64,000 nucleotides of DNA from Phocaeicola dorei (lineage in GTDB: Bacteria; Bacteroidota; Bacteroidia; Bacteroidales; Bacteroidaceae). Under the pieces are notes generated by a model that was given only the letters and a program-made list of their open reading frames with translations, was not told the origin of the DNA and ran no database searches. The stretch spans positions 3,503,501-3,567,500 of the forward strand of contig NZ_CP046176.1 in the NCBI RefSeq assembly GCF_013009555.1, in the 5' to 3' direction. Position numbers and translations under genes: made by a program. Positions 18,014 through 27,786 of this stretch are shown piece after piece. The first letter of the stretch is position 1; each line of letters opens with the position of its first letter.

Positions 18014-19039
18014 TCAGAGATACCACCTTCCCCATATCTTATAATACAATTTGATCAGATTAGCGTATTTATACAATATGTGATGTCTGTAAATCCCCCA
18101 ATTCAAAAGCAGAGAAAAAGGATAGAACAAATTCAATTCGTACAAAACCTCCATAGGCCGGAACTCTCTGCAATGCTTCCTTATCAAATTTCTTTTAAAC
18201 TTATCTATCGCATCATTACTTTCCCTTGTAACCCCTATTGCAGCAGCATTATACACCACCGGCATCAGCTTGTTCAAAATGAAACAGATATTTTCGGCAT
18301 ACAGTTCCTGTTCCATGTGCTCATTAAAAACGGTCAAGATAAAAATAAAATCCTTTGCCGGCTTGTCAAAGTCCGTTTTCGCCCTATTCATGGTTGAGAA
18401 AGGATTTGAACGCCTGTAGAAATAAGTAAAAGAATTGACGGAAGCAAACATTTCCACCTTTTTATACAGAAAATAGCACCACAAAAAGTCCTCAAACAAA
18501 ATGCCCGTCCTGAAATAAATGGCATTCTCTGTCAGCACCTCCTTTCTGATCAATCTGTTGACCGGAGTGGATGTTATTTTCGAATCCAGAAACAGCTTGT
18601 TGATACGTATCCGTCCTTCCGTATATCTTTGCAAATCACTGTTTTTGTTTTCCATCCCTTCTGAATAAGAATCCCCCTGCACCAAGTCAACCCCCGGATA
18701 TCTTTTCGTTTCCTCCCATAATTTCTCCAGACAATTCTCATAAAGCATATCATCCGAATCTATAAAAAAAAGATAACCACCCCGGGATAGTTCTATTCCC
18801 TTGTTCCTTGCCGCAGAGACTCCTTCATTCCTCTCATTTCTCACGATTCTAAAACTGATGTTCCCTTTATATCCGGCCAGCTTTTCCTCTATCAGGCACA
18901 TACTGTTATCCGGAGAGCAATCATCAATGATGATACACTCAAAACAATCAAAAGTTTGGTTGATTATGGAATCAAGACATTCTGATACGTATTTTTCCAC
19001 CTTGTAAACCGGCATCACCACCGTTATCTCTTTCATCAT
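18014..19039 (-). CDS. GT2 glycosyltransferase
   Basis: 341 aa; two Met codons in a row at the start make either possible. V-V-M-P-V-Y-K-V, I-I-I-D-D-C-S-P-D-N-S, A-A-R-N-K-G and F-I-D-S-D-D-M are the GT-A nucleotide and metal motifs, and F-E-D-F-L-W is a common acceptor-side motif. The gene is alone on the minus strand, flanked by a convergent gene and a divergent gene, which fits piecemeal gain of glycosyltransferase genes in this locus. Confidence 0.88.
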   Translation of the reverse strand: MMKEITVVMPVYKVEKYVSECLDSIINQTFDCFECIIIDDCSPDNSMCLIEEKLAGYKGNISFRIVRNERNEGVSAARNKGIELSRGGYLFFIDSDDMLYENCLEKLWEETKRYPGVDLVQGDSYSEGMENKNSDLQRYTEGRIRINKLFLDSKITSTPVNRLIRKEVLTENAIYFRTGILFEDFLWCYFLYKKVEMFASVNSFTYFYRRSNPFSTMNRAKTDFDKPAKDFIFILTVFNEHMEQELYAENICFILNKLMPVVYNAAAIGVTRESNDAIDKFKRNLIRKHCREFRPMEVLYELNLFYPFSLLLNWGIYRHHILYKYANLIKLYYKIWGRWYL

Positions 19040-19267
19040 TATCTGCTAATCATTATAAAATGCAATATTCGCAAAAACAAATGATACTCACAACATTCCA
19101 AAGACTTTAATTACTAAATATACCCATCTTCATCCCTTGAAACCCACTCTTTACTCCGAATACAGCCGACATTCCATAAAAAAACGGATATGGACAGGAA
19201 TTTCAACAACTTCTTATTGGATATATAAAAAGAATACACTATTTTTACGGAAAAACAAATCAGGGGA

Positions 19268-20413
19268 ATGAAAATAGTATATGTATACGACTCTATAGCC
19301 CGTATAGGAGGCATGGAGCGGATTTTAACGGATAAGATGAATTACTTGGCCGAAATTTATGGGCACAAGGTCTATCTTATCACTTCTTCCCAAGGCAATC
19401 ATCCTCTTTCTTTCCCTTTATCCGACAAAGTGGAACATATCGATCTGGATACAAAGTTTCATTTGCAATACCAGCATCCGCTTCTCGAACAATTGAAAGT
19501 GGGATGGACTTTGAACCATAAATTCGAACAAAAATTAAAAAAAGAGATCAAGTTCATCAATCCCGATATCATATCAGGAAATACCAGTTTCAAAGCGGAT
19601 TTGATCTGTAAATTAAACTGCAAGGCAAAGAAAATCATTGAATCGCATTGCGCCAAAATATACACCCGGATACCTGCAAACCGCAAAAAGAGTTTTTTTA
19701 AAGATATAAAAGACAGATACGTCAGCTACCAATGTTTCCGTGATGTAAAACGATACAGCGATGCTATAGTAACACTGACACAAGGAGATGCCGCCATGTG
19801 GGGACAACATCCGAATATACATATCATTCCGAACACCACCTCTATTGATATACAAACAATCAGCTCTTGTGAAGCTCCCCGTGTAATAGCGGCAGGCAGA
19901 CTGACCTGGCAAAAAGGATTCGACAGACTGATCGACGCATGGAATATCGTGCAGAAACGCCATCCCGACTGGATACTGGATATATTTGGTGAAGGATTTT
20001 ATAAGGATAGCTTAGCCCGGCAGATTAAAGACAGAAAGCTGGAACACTCCATCACAATTCATCCTTTTACACAAAACATAACGCAAGAATACCTGAACAG
20101 TTCCATTCTGGCCCTAAGCTCCAATTACGAAGGTTTTGGACTGGTCTTGATCGAAGCCATGAGTCTGGGTGTTCCTTGTGTTTCTTTCGACTGTCCTTTC
20201 GGTCCATCGGAAATCATCAGAAACCAGGAAGACGGACTCCTCGTTAAAAACGGAGACATACAAGGATTTGCCAACGCTCTTTGCCACTTGATAGAACATG
20301 AAGCAGAAAGAAAAGCTTTTGGCAAAAGAGCTAAACAAAATATAAAACGCTACTCACTCCGAAACATCATGCCGCAATGGGAAATGTTGTTTCATAAACT
20401 GACTGAAAAATGA
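19268..20413 (+). CDS. GT4 glycosyltransferase, paralogue 1
   Basis: 381 aa. It opens with I-V-Y-V-Y-D-S-I-A-R-I-G-G-M-E-R and has the GT4 nucleotide-binding part A-A-G-R-L-T-W-Q-K-G-F-D, F-G-E-G and E-G-F-G-L-V-L-I-E-A-M-S-L-G-V-P. F-D-C-P-F-G-P-S-E-I and E-D-G-L-L-V-K-N-G mark a subgroup shared with the genes at 20410 and 22703. First gene of a tightly packed run to 27783; it overlaps the next gene by 4 bp. Confidence 0.91.
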   Translation: MKIVYVYDSIARIGGMERILTDKMNYLAEIYGHKVYLITSSQGNHPLSFPLSDKVEHIDLDTKFHLQYQHPLLEQLKVGWTLNHKFEQKLKKEIKFINPDIISGNTSFKADLICKLNCKAKKIIESHCAKIYTRIPANRKKSFFKDIKDRYVSYQCFRDVKRYSDAIVTLTQGDAAMWGQHPNIHIIPNTTSIDIQTISSCEAPRVIAAGRLTWQKGFDRLIDAWNIVQKRHPDWILDIFGEGFYKDSLARQIKDRKLEHSITIHPFTQNITQEYLNSSILALSSNYEGFGLVLIEAMSLGVPCVSFDCPFGPSEIIRNQEDGLLVKNGDIQGFANALCHLIEHEAERKAFGKRAKQNIKRYSLRNIMPQWEMLFHKLTEK

Positions 20414-21561
20414 CCATCGTTTATCTATACACAGCACTATGCACCGTGGGAGGCGCAGACCGGAGCATCATCCAAAAAGCGAACTATCTGGCTGACGAAA
20501 TGCATCAGGATGTATTTATTATCACAGATTCACAAAAAGAACGACCGCCCGTTTTCCCGATATCTCCCAGAATCAGGCACATTGACATAGCGATTGATTT
20601 TGACAGACAGTATCATCACAACCTGTTAGTAAGAGGGTATTATTATTTTACCCTGATGTACCTGTACAGAAAGAAGCTGGAGTATTGGCTGAAAACCTTG
20701 AAGCCGGATATCGTCATCAGCACATTGGGCCGAGAATTGGATTTTCTGACACAACTGGACGATGGAAGCGTAAAAATAGGAGAATCCCATATAGCTAAAC
20801 CGTACACTCGTAACCTGCATCTGATGGAACAACGGGGATTCCCATACAAGCAAATCGCACGGCATTGGAGAAAGAAACAGGAGGAAGCTGTAAAAAAACT
20901 GGACGCGCTGGTTGTTCTGACACAACATGATGCGGATAATTGGAAAGAAGTGAAGAAGGCTTGTGTCATACCAAACTTCTTACCTTTCTCACCCCAAAAA
21001 GGGAGTTCCTGCCTGGAAAAAAGAATCATCAGCATAGGAAGATACAGCGAACAGAAGGGGTATGACCGCCTGATTGAAGCTTGGATCAAAGTCAATCAGA
21101 AGCATCCCGACTGGCATATCCGCATTTACGGAGAAGGACAGGATAGGAACAGTCTGCAAGAGCTTATTGAAAAGCATCATATAGAAAACAGTTTTTCACT
21201 ATGCCCTCCGACAAAAAACATTCAAGAAAAATATCTGGAAAGTTCCATATACGTCATGAGTTCACGATTTGAAGGATTACCGATGGCACTTCTGGAAGCG
21301 ATGGCATGTGGTGTTCCCTGCATTTCATTCGACTGTCCATACGGACCTGCCGAGATTATCACTCCGGAAGAAGACGGAATACTGGTGAAGAACGGAAACA
21401 CAGACGAACTGGCTGACGCGATATGCCGGCTGATAGAGGATACGGACAAACGCATACGGATGGGAAAGCAGGCCCAAAAGAATATCCAACGTTATTTACG
21501 CGAAGAAGTGATGAAACTGTGGGATGAACTATTCAACACTTTAACAACTACCCGACTATGA
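20410..21561 (+). CDS. GT4 glycosyltransferase, paralogue 2
   Basis: 383 aa. Starts I-V-Y-L-Y-T-A-L-C-T-V-G-G-A-D-R and shares with its neighbours F-D-C-P-Y-G-P-A-E-I, S-I-G-R-Y-S-E-Q-K-G-Y-D and E-G-L-P-M-A-L-L-E-A-M-A-C-G-V-P (E-x7-E). Both ends use ATGA-type overlaps, so translation is coupled to the genes on each side. Similar motifs along the whole length show recent tandem duplication with its neighbours. Confidence 0.91.
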   Translation: MTIVYLYTALCTVGGADRSIIQKANYLADEMHQDVFIITDSQKERPPVFPISPRIRHIDIAIDFDRQYHHNLLVRGYYYFTLMYLYRKKLEYWLKTLKPDIVISTLGRELDFLTQLDDGSVKIGESHIAKPYTRNLHLMEQRGFPYKQIARHWRKKQEEAVKKLDALVVLTQHDADNWKEVKKACVIPNFLPFSPQKGSSCLEKRIISIGRYSEQKGYDRLIEAWIKVNQKHPDWHIRIYGEGQDRNSLQELIEKHHIENSFSLCPPTKNIQEKYLESSIYVMSSRFEGLPMALLEAMACGVPCISFDCPYGPAEIITPEEDGILVKNGNTDELADAICRLIEDTDKRIRMGKQAQKNIQRYLREEVMKLWDELFNTLTTTRL

Positions 21562-22691
21562 ATATCATCTATCTCCTTTTCCACGGACTATCCCCTTACA
21601 GCGGCATCAGCAAAAAGATCCTGTATCAGGTTAAAGGCTTTGAAACATGTGGACACCGGGTCAGTTTATGCACATACAGCATAGCGGACAACGGCCACCG
21701 GGTAAGGATGATAAACGATGAAATAATAGACGACTACGGAACAGGCAAACCAGCTGCGGCGAAAAGGAGAGTTTCCTACCAATGCATATACCGCTATGCT
21801 GTAACACATCAAGTGGAATTAATCTACGTACGCTCTTTCCATAATGCAAATCCGTTCACCATCCGGCTGTTCAGCAAACTAAGGAAAGCCGGAATTAAAA
21901 TAGCGATGGAAATACCCACCTATCCTTACGACAGCGAATACACCGGTTTTCCACTGACCACACGCCTGGGGATACAAGTGGATAAAGTATTCCGAAAGAC
22001 ACTGGCAAAACACGTGAACGCCATCGTCACTTTCTCAGACTATCACCGTATATTCGGCCAACGTACCATTCAGATATCCAATGGAGTTGACTTTGATTCC
22101 ATTCCGCTGAAAAAGACGGTTTCTAAAAATACCTCCGTCATTCATCTACTAGGAGTGGCCGAAGTACATTATTGGCACGGTTACGACCGTCTGATAGAGG
22201 GTTTGGGCAAATATTACCAAAACCCGGCAAACACAACCGTATTTTTCCACATCGCAGGAGGTATATGGAAATCCGAAATGCATGATTCACAACACGCTCC
22301 CGGATTTTATGAACTTATCAACAAATATCATATAGAAAAATATGTCATCTTCCACGGACAAAAAATGAACGAGGAACTAGACGAATTATTCAACGAAGCA
22401 GACTTTGCCATCGGCAGTCTGGCACGCCACCGCAGCGGCATCGACAAAATCAAAACATTAAAAAACAGAGAATATGCAGCACGGGGAATACCTTTTGCAT
22501 ATTCAGAAACAGATGGAGACTTTGACAAGATGCCTTATATACTGAAAGTTCCAGCCGATGAAAGTCCCATAGATATCCGCCGGCTTATCCGGTTCTATAT
22601 GGAACTGGATCTGTCTCCTTGCAGAATAAGGGATTCCATTAAAAACCTGTCATGGAAAGAACAAATGATGAAAGTAATAAACAACCTGTAA
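21558..22691 (+). CDS. Divergent GT4-like glycosyltransferase
   Basis: 377 aa. The N-terminal half starts I-I-Y-L-L-F-H-G-L-S-P-Y-S-G-I-S-K-K and contains S-N-G-V-D-F-D and L-L-G-V-A-E-V-H-Y-W-H-G-Y-D-R-L, positions where GT4 enzymes bind the donor. The classical E-G-F-G-x-x-x-x-E loop is missing; the matching region reads L-A-R-H-R-S-G-I-D-K-I-K and R-E-Y-A-A-R-G-I-P. The fold is still GT-B. Donor use may differ from the flanking GT4 genes, which have the full motif. Confidence 0.78.
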   Translation: MNIIYLLFHGLSPYSGISKKILYQVKGFETCGHRVSLCTYSIADNGHRVRMINDEIIDDYGTGKPAAAKRRVSYQCIYRYAVTHQVELIYVRSFHNANPFTIRLFSKLRKAGIKIAMEIPTYPYDSEYTGFPLTTRLGIQVDKVFRKTLAKHVNAIVTFSDYHRIFGQRTIQISNGVDFDSIPLKKTVSKNTSVIHLLGVAEVHYWHGYDRLIEGLGKYYQNPANTTVFFHIAGGIWKSEMHDSQHAPGFYELINKYHIEKYVIFHGQKMNEELDELFNEADFAIGSLARHRSGIDKIKTLKNREYAARGIPFAYSETDGDFDKMPYILKVPADESPIDIRRLIRFYMELDLSPCRIRDSIKNLSWKEQMMKVINNL

Positions 22692-22702
22692 TACTCCCGC
22701 CT

Positions 22703-23851
22703 ATGATCCGAATCGCCTATTGTACCCCCTCTCTCCATATCCCCGGAGGAGTGGAAAGGGTACTGACCACCAAAGCCAATTATCTGGCGGAGAATGGTAA
22801 TTATGACATATATATTTTGCTGACTGACGGAAAAGGCAAGCCTCCCTGCTATACTTTATCGCCCAAAGTAAAAATCATCCAACTGAATATAGACTTTGAA
22901 GAATTATGGGAACTTCCTCTTTGGAAAAAAGTGCCGGTTTATCTGAAAAAACAAAGAATATACCGACGCAAGCTCTCTGCCGCTTTGTCTCACCTCAAAC
23001 CGGACATCACAGTTTCTTTGTTACGACGGGAAATAAACTTTATCACTTCCCTCAAAGATGGAAGTAAAAAGATAGGGGAGCTACACGTGAACCGAAAAAA
23101 CTATCGTAATTTTGAAAAGGACGAAAGCAACTTCGTCAAGGAACTTTTTGCCAAATTATGGATGAAAAGTCTGGTGAGGCATTTAAAAAAGTTGGATAAG
23201 TTCGTTGTGCTGAGTGAAGAAGACAGAGTGAACTGGTCCGAACTGCAAAATGTAAAAGTTATCAGCAACCCTCTACCCTTTCAATCCGGAACATTCAGCG
23301 ACTTGAACAATAAACGGATAACCGCAGCCGGAAGATATACTTATCAAAAAGGATTCGATTTGTTACTGGAAGCATGGAGCAAAGTCTGTGACCAGCATCC
23401 GGACTGGGAATTACATATATATGGCAAAGGGGATAAGACTGCATATCAAGTACTGGCCGGAAAATTGAAATTAAAGAACCTTTTTCTTGAAAATGCAACC
23501 CCGGATATGTTCTGTAAATACCGTGAAAGTTCTATCTTTGTATCAAGTTCCAGATTTGAAGGATTCGGAATGGTCATAGCGGAAGCAATGACATGCGGAG
23601 TACCTGCCGTGTCATTCGCCTGTCCATGCGGACCTAAAGATATCATCCGGGACGGGGAAGACGGACTATTGGTCGAAAATGGAAAAACAGAAGAACTGGC
23701 CGAAAAAATAAATTATCTGATTGAAAACAAACAAATAAGAAAAGAAATGGGGAAAAAAGCCCGTATCAATGTACAACGTTTTGCTGAAGATGTAATAATG
23801 CAACAATGGATTCAGCTATTCAACAACTTATTAAACGGAACAGAACAATGA
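22703..23851 (+). CDS. GT4 glycosyltransferase, paralogue 3
   Basis: 382 aa from ATG 22703, chosen because it gives the same N-terminus as the other paralogues (I-R-I-A-Y-C-T-P, then G-G-V-E-R) and follows the previous stop by 11 bp. An upstream ATG at 22652 would overlap that gene by 40 bp. GT4 motifs: A-A-G-R-Y-T-Y-Q-K-G-F-D, E-G-F-G-M-V-I-A-E-A-M-T-C-G-V-P, F-A-C-P-C-G-P-K-D-I. It overlaps the methyltransferase start by an ATGA. Confidence 0.9.
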   Translation: MIRIAYCTPSLHIPGGVERVLTTKANYLAENGNYDIYILLTDGKGKPPCYTLSPKVKIIQLNIDFEELWELPLWKKVPVYLKKQRIYRRKLSAALSHLKPDITVSLLRREINFITSLKDGSKKIGELHVNRKNYRNFEKDESNFVKELFAKLWMKSLVRHLKKLDKFVVLSEEDRVNWSELQNVKVISNPLPFQSGTFSDLNNKRITAAGRYTYQKGFDLLLEAWSKVCDQHPDWELHIYGKGDKTAYQVLAGKLKLKNLFLENATPDMFCKYRESSIFVSSSRFEGFGMVIAEAMTCGVPAVSFACPCGPKDIIRDGEDGLLVENGKTEELAEKINYLIENKQIRKEMGKKARINVQRFAEDVIMQQWIQLFNNLLNGTEQ

Positions 23852-24630
23852 AAACAGATTCCCCCTACGACAGAGGAGACATCCATATAAATAAAAACGA
23901 CAAAGTGCTAGAAATAGGTCCGGGCCATAATCCGACGTATCGCTCCAACGTGATAGCCGAAAAATTTATTGACACCAATTACCACCGTTGCGGTGACGTG
24001 AAAATATACCCTCATCAGACCTTTGTACATGCCGATGGAGAAAACCTGCCCTTCAAAGACAAGGAGTTTGACTACGTAATATGCAATCAGGTATTGGAAC
24101 ACGTGGAACATCCCGAAGCTTTTGTCAAAGAATTATGCAGGGTAGCCCGACGGGGATACATAGAAACTCCCAGTCTGCTGGGCGAATACTTGTTTCCAAA
24201 AAAATCACATAAATGGGTTATATTGGATATAGACAACAAACTGGTCTTCTATGAAAAAAACAAGATGCCGGGAAACTATGAAAACGACTATGGAGAATTA
24301 TTCCTGAATTATCTGCCTTTCCAATCCCTCCCCTACAAACTGCTGTGGCTGACGGAAGGAGATATAACCTTGAACCGCTATGAGTGGAAAGAGGAAGTGG
24401 AGATACTAGTCAATCCCGAAGATGAATACTACTCCTCTTTCTTCCTCAACAAATGGAACCGGGAAATGGTGGAGAAACTATATCCCCGCCGTTCCGCCCT
24501 GACGGAAATGAAAAAGATGATTCAAGCCCTGTTCTATATCCTCAAAAACAAATTCAAATCACGATTCAGTAATCACCGGAATCCGGTCACACTGTCCGAA
24601 TATATAAAAACGCATGAAGTGGTACGCTGA
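23848..24630 (+). CDS. Class I SAM-dependent methyltransferase
   Basis: 260 aa from ATG 23848, which overlaps the previous stop as ATGA; the longer frame from 23806 runs back into that gene. V-L-E-I-G-P-G-H-N-P is the SAM-binding motif I, with H-A-D-G-E-N-L-P-F and F-D-Y-V-I-C-N-Q-V-L-E-H-V as motifs II and III of the Methyltransf_11 type. It could methylate a sugar or cap the glycan. A terminal methyl cap would be a possible stop signal for the Wzt-type exporter, but that link is speculation. Confidence 0.83.
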   Translation: MKTDSPYDRGDIHINKNDKVLEIGPGHNPTYRSNVIAEKFIDTNYHRCGDVKIYPHQTFVHADGENLPFKDKEFDYVICNQVLEHVEHPEAFVKELCRVARRGYIETPSLLGEYLFPKKSHKWVILDIDNKLVFYEKNKMPGNYENDYGELFLNYLPFQSLPYKLLWLTEGDITLNRYEWKEEVEILVNPEDEYYSSFFLNKWNREMVEKLYPRRSALTEMKKMIQALFYILKNKFKSRFSNHRNPVTLSEYIKTHEVVR

Positions 24631-25456
24631 CTATTTATCCATCTATGACAAGCCTTTCACCCAAGCCCCACAAGCGGTTATCAACCAAGTGAAAGACAAG
24701 ATCCGGCAGCTTGCAACTCATGCTCCGCTGGTTTCGGTGGTCGCCATCGCCCATAATGAAGAAAAGAGGATATTGAGCTGCCTGTGGTCTTTATGTGAAA
24801 ACCAACATAACTATCCTGTAGAAATACTAGTCATCAATAATCATTCTACCGACCACACCGAAGAGGTACTAAAAGAATTAGGAGTCACCTACTTCAATGA
24901 ATACCGGAAAGGTCCCGGTTTTGCCCGGCAATGCGGACTGAACCATGCCCGGGGGAAGTATCATCTCTGCATAGATGCCGACACCCTTTATCCGCCCCAG
25001 TACATCAGTACCATGATAAAGGTCTTACAGGACAAAGAAGTGGCAGGTGCATACGCCCTGTGGAGTTTTCTTCCTAATGAACATCATTTAGGACTTTTCT
25101 TCTATGAAACACTGCGTGACCTCTATTTGAAAATACAAAATCTGAACAGACCGGAACTCAATGTACGTGGAATGGCTTTTGCCTTCCACACGGAAACAGC
25201 CCGGAAAGAAGGATTCCGGACAGACATACTCCGCGGAGAAGACGGCTCCCTGGCACTGGCATTGAAAAAATACGGAAAATTAAAATTCGTCACCGCCCGC
25301 AAAGCCCGTGTCCTTACCGGCTATGGTACTGTCTCGGCCGACGGATCCCTGTTTAGCAGTTTCAAAAAACGAGCCATAAAAGGTTTAAGAAGCTTCACGG
25401 CTCTTTTCTATAGCAAAAACAATTACGAGGACGAAGATTCTAACCTGATAAAGTAA
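24614..25456 (+). CDS. GT2 glycosyltransferase
   Basis: 280 aa. The GT-A domain starts at about residue 37: S-V-V-A-I-A-H-N-E-E, V-I-N-N-H-S-T-D-H-T, G-P-G-F-A-R-Q-C-G-L and C-I-D-A-D-T-L-Y. R-G-E-D-G-S-L appears in the acceptor half. The first 36 residues (W-Y-A-D-Y-L, then a helix) are an extra N-terminal element. The gene overlaps the methyltransferase by 17 bp and lies 6 bp before the next GT4. Confidence 0.86.
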   Translation: MKWYADYLSIYDKPFTQAPQAVINQVKDKIRQLATHAPLVSVVAIAHNEEKRILSCLWSLCENQHNYPVEILVINNHSTDHTEEVLKELGVTYFNEYRKGPGFARQCGLNHARGKYHLCIDADTLYPPQYISTMIKVLQDKEVAGAYALWSFLPNEHHLGLFFYETLRDLYLKIQNLNRPELNVRGMAFAFHTETARKEGFRTDILRGEDGSLALALKKYGKLKFVTARKARVLTGYGTVSADGSLFSSFKKRAIKGLRSFTALFYSKNNYEDEDSNLIK

Positions 25457-25462
25457 CGACAG

Positions 25463-26581
25463 ATGAAAATAGCAATAGAAGCCCAACGCATCTTCAGAAA
25501 AGAAAAGCATGGCATGGACTATGTAGCTCTGGAAACCATCCGGGAACTGCAAAAGATAGACAAACAAAACGAATACTTCATACTGGTCAGCCCGGGAGAT
25601 GATATTTGTTTGCAGGAATCCGCCAACGTGCATATCGTGACCGTCAACTGGCCGTCCTATCCGCTTTGGGAACAGATAGGACTGCCGTTGGCTTTGAGAA
25701 AAATCAAACCCGACCTGCTGCACTGCACAAGTAACACTGCCCCTGTGTATGGAAACATTCCACTGGTGCTTACACTGCACGACATTATCTTTCTAGAAAA
25801 AAAACAAGGCAAGAACCAGTCCATGTACCAAAGACTGGGACGTTTCTACCGAAGAATCATTGTTCCCCAAATTCTTACTAGATGCAAAAGAATCATTACC
25901 GTTTCTCATTTTGAATGCAACCGCATCAGTCATTTCCTGCACATTGACAGACAACTGCTTGTCGCCGTACACAACGGCTATTCACAACATTTCATACCCA
26001 TACGGAACGCACAAGCCACCACTGCCCGATACATAAAGAAACATCCTTACCTGTTCTTTTTAGGAAATACCGATCCCAAGAAGAATACGGCAAGGGTATT
26101 GCAGGCATACGGTATTTATTTAAAAAAATCCCGTCAGCCCCTTCCCTTGCTTATCGCCGACCTGAAAGAAGAGATCATAGACGAATATCTGAACCGGCAA
26201 GGATTACAAGAAATAAAAAAAATGCTGTATCATCCCGGATACATTCCAAACACAGAACTACCCGCTGTTTATAGTGGAGCATCCGTCTTTATATACACGT
26301 CTTTACGCGAAAGTTTCGGCATCCCCATTCTGGAGGCGATGGCCTGCGGAACTCCCGTCATCACCTCAACCACTTCCGCCATGCCCGAAATCACAGGACC
26401 GGAGGGTATTCTAGTCAATCCGTTCGACCCGGAGGAAATTGCTTCCGCCCTCCTTCATTTAGAAGAAAATGCGGAATTCTATGAGTCACAAACTGCATAT
26501 GGATTAGAAAGAGTCCGTCGGTTCTCATGGGAGAACACAGCCAGAGAAATATTGAAAATATATAAAGAAATACTAGCATGA
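25463..26581 (+). CDS. GT4 glycosyltransferase (mannosyltransferase-like)
   Basis: 372 aa. It opens I-A-I-E-A-Q-R-I-F-R and has L-H-D-I-I-F-L-E, V-S-H-F-E-C-N-R-I and V-H-N-G-Y in the acceptor domain. L-G-N-T-D-P-K-K-N and R-E-S-F-G-I-P-I-L-E-A-M-A-C-G-T-P-V lie in the donor domain. The D-P-K-K-N and R-E-S-F-G-I-P pattern is typical of the mannosyl/WbaZ-like branch of GT4, though the donor is not certain. Overlaps the next gene by 4 bp. Confidence 0.9.
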   Translation: MKIAIEAQRIFRKEKHGMDYVALETIRELQKIDKQNEYFILVSPGDDICLQESANVHIVTVNWPSYPLWEQIGLPLALRKIKPDLLHCTSNTAPVYGNIPLVLTLHDIIFLEKKQGKNQSMYQRLGRFYRRIIVPQILTRCKRIITVSHFECNRISHFLHIDRQLLVAVHNGYSQHFIPIRNAQATTARYIKKHPYLFFLGNTDPKKNTARVLQAYGIYLKKSRQPLPLLIADLKEEIIDEYLNRQGLQEIKKMLYHPGYIPNTELPAVYSGASVFIYTSLRESFGIPILEAMACGTPVITSTTSAMPEITGPEGILVNPFDPEEIASALLHLEENAEFYESQTAYGLERVRRFSWENTAREILKIYKEILA

Positions 26582-27783
26582 ACACCCTTGAAATCCTCTT
26601 CTTCGTCCTCCTGTTCATTGTATTCTACACCTATGTGGGATACGGAATCCTGTTGTGGATATTGGTAAAAATAAAACAAAGTTTTCTTTTCTTCTACGAT
26701 ACGGACGAACCGGAGCAAGAAACCTGCCGGAACAGCAACAACACCGCCCTACCCGAAATCACCCTGTTCATCACCGCCTATAATGAGGAACAGGTAGTAA
26801 ACGGAAAGATGAAAAACTGCCACGAACTGGATTATCCCAAAGAGAAACTGCATATCGTATGGGTAACGGACGGCAGCAATGACCGAACCAATGAAAAATT
26901 AAAAGCATATCCCGATGTCACCCTATTGTTCGTCCCCGAAAGAAAAGGAAAAACAGCCGCTATGAACCGGGGAATGGGATTTGTCACCACGCCTTTGGTC
27001 ATATTCACAGACGCCAATACATTTATTAATCCGCAGGCCGTTCGCGAGATAGTAAAATATTTTAACCATCCGCAGGTGGGATGCGTGGCAGGAGAAAAAC
27101 GGGTAGACATGTACAGTACCGGAGGAGCTGTTTCCGGAGGAGAAGGATTGTACTGGAAATATGAATCATGGCTGAAAAAAATGGATTATCAGCTCTATTC
27201 CGCCATAGGTGCTGCCGGAGAATTATTTGCCATCCGCACCCCGTTATATGAGGAAATGCCTGAAGATACCCTACTGGATGATTTTATGCTGTCCCTGCGT
27301 ATCGCCATGAAGCAGTATACGATAGCATATTGTGATACGGCATATGCCTTGGAAAGCGGATCGGCCGATATGAAAGAAGAGGAGAAAAGAAAAATACGTA
27401 TCTCGGCAGGAGGATTGCAGTCCGTCTATCGTTTGAAAGAACTGCTGAATCCGCTACGTTATGGAATCCTCAGTTTTCAATATGTCTCCCACCGCGTACT
27501 GAGATGGTCGGTAACCCCGGTTGCCTTGTTTCTGCTCTTTCCCCTGAATATCCTGCTGGTTGTCTGTAGTGAGAGCCATCCGGTTTACTTTCTTTTTCTT
27601 CTGCTGCAATCCGCATTCTACCTCGGGGGAGTTTATGGCAGCTTCCTGTCTGCCAAGTCCGTAAAGAACAAATTACTTTATATTCCCTACTATTTCCTGT
27701 TCATGAACATCAATGTGATAAAAGGTTTCTTCTATTTGAAAAGACATGCCGGCGGAACATGGGAAAAATCCCGCAGGGCATAA
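26578..27783 (+). CDS. Membrane GT2 glycosyltransferase
   Basis: 401 aa. One N-terminal membrane segment (about 5-30), a GT-A domain (F-I-T-A-Y-N-E-E; V-T-D-G-S-N-D; R-K-G-K-T-A-A-M-N; F-T-D-A-N-T) and three C-terminal membrane segments, the layout of BcsA/IcaA-like enzymes. E-D-T-L-L-D-D-F supplies the catalytic acidic motif; the expected Q-x-x-R-W position reads S-A-G-G-L-Q-S-V-Y-R, a variant. Last gene of the polysaccharide run; its stop is 3 bp from the stop of a convergent response regulator. Confidence 0.87.
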   Translation: MNTLEILFFVLLFIVFYTYVGYGILLWILVKIKQSFLFFYDTDEPEQETCRNSNNTALPEITLFITAYNEEQVVNGKMKNCHELDYPKEKLHIVWVTDGSNDRTNEKLKAYPDVTLLFVPERKGKTAAMNRGMGFVTTPLVIFTDANTFINPQAVREIVKYFNHPQVGCVAGEKRVDMYSTGGAVSGGEGLYWKYESWLKKMDYQLYSAIGAAGELFAIRTPLYEEMPEDTLLDDFMLSLRIAMKQYTIAYCDTAYALESGSADMKEEEKRKIRISAGGLQSVYRLKELLNPLRYGILSFQYVSHRVLRWSVTPVALFLLFPLNILLVVCSESHPVYFLFLLLQSAFYLGGVYGSFLSAKSVKNKLLYIPYYFLFMNINVIKGFFYLKRHAGGTWEKSRRA

Positions 27784-27786
27784 TAT

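Noticed and set aside
22652..22702. Longer start for the GT4 gene
   Set aside because: Would overlap the preceding gene by 40 bp and adds residues absent from its paralogues; ATG 22703 fits better.
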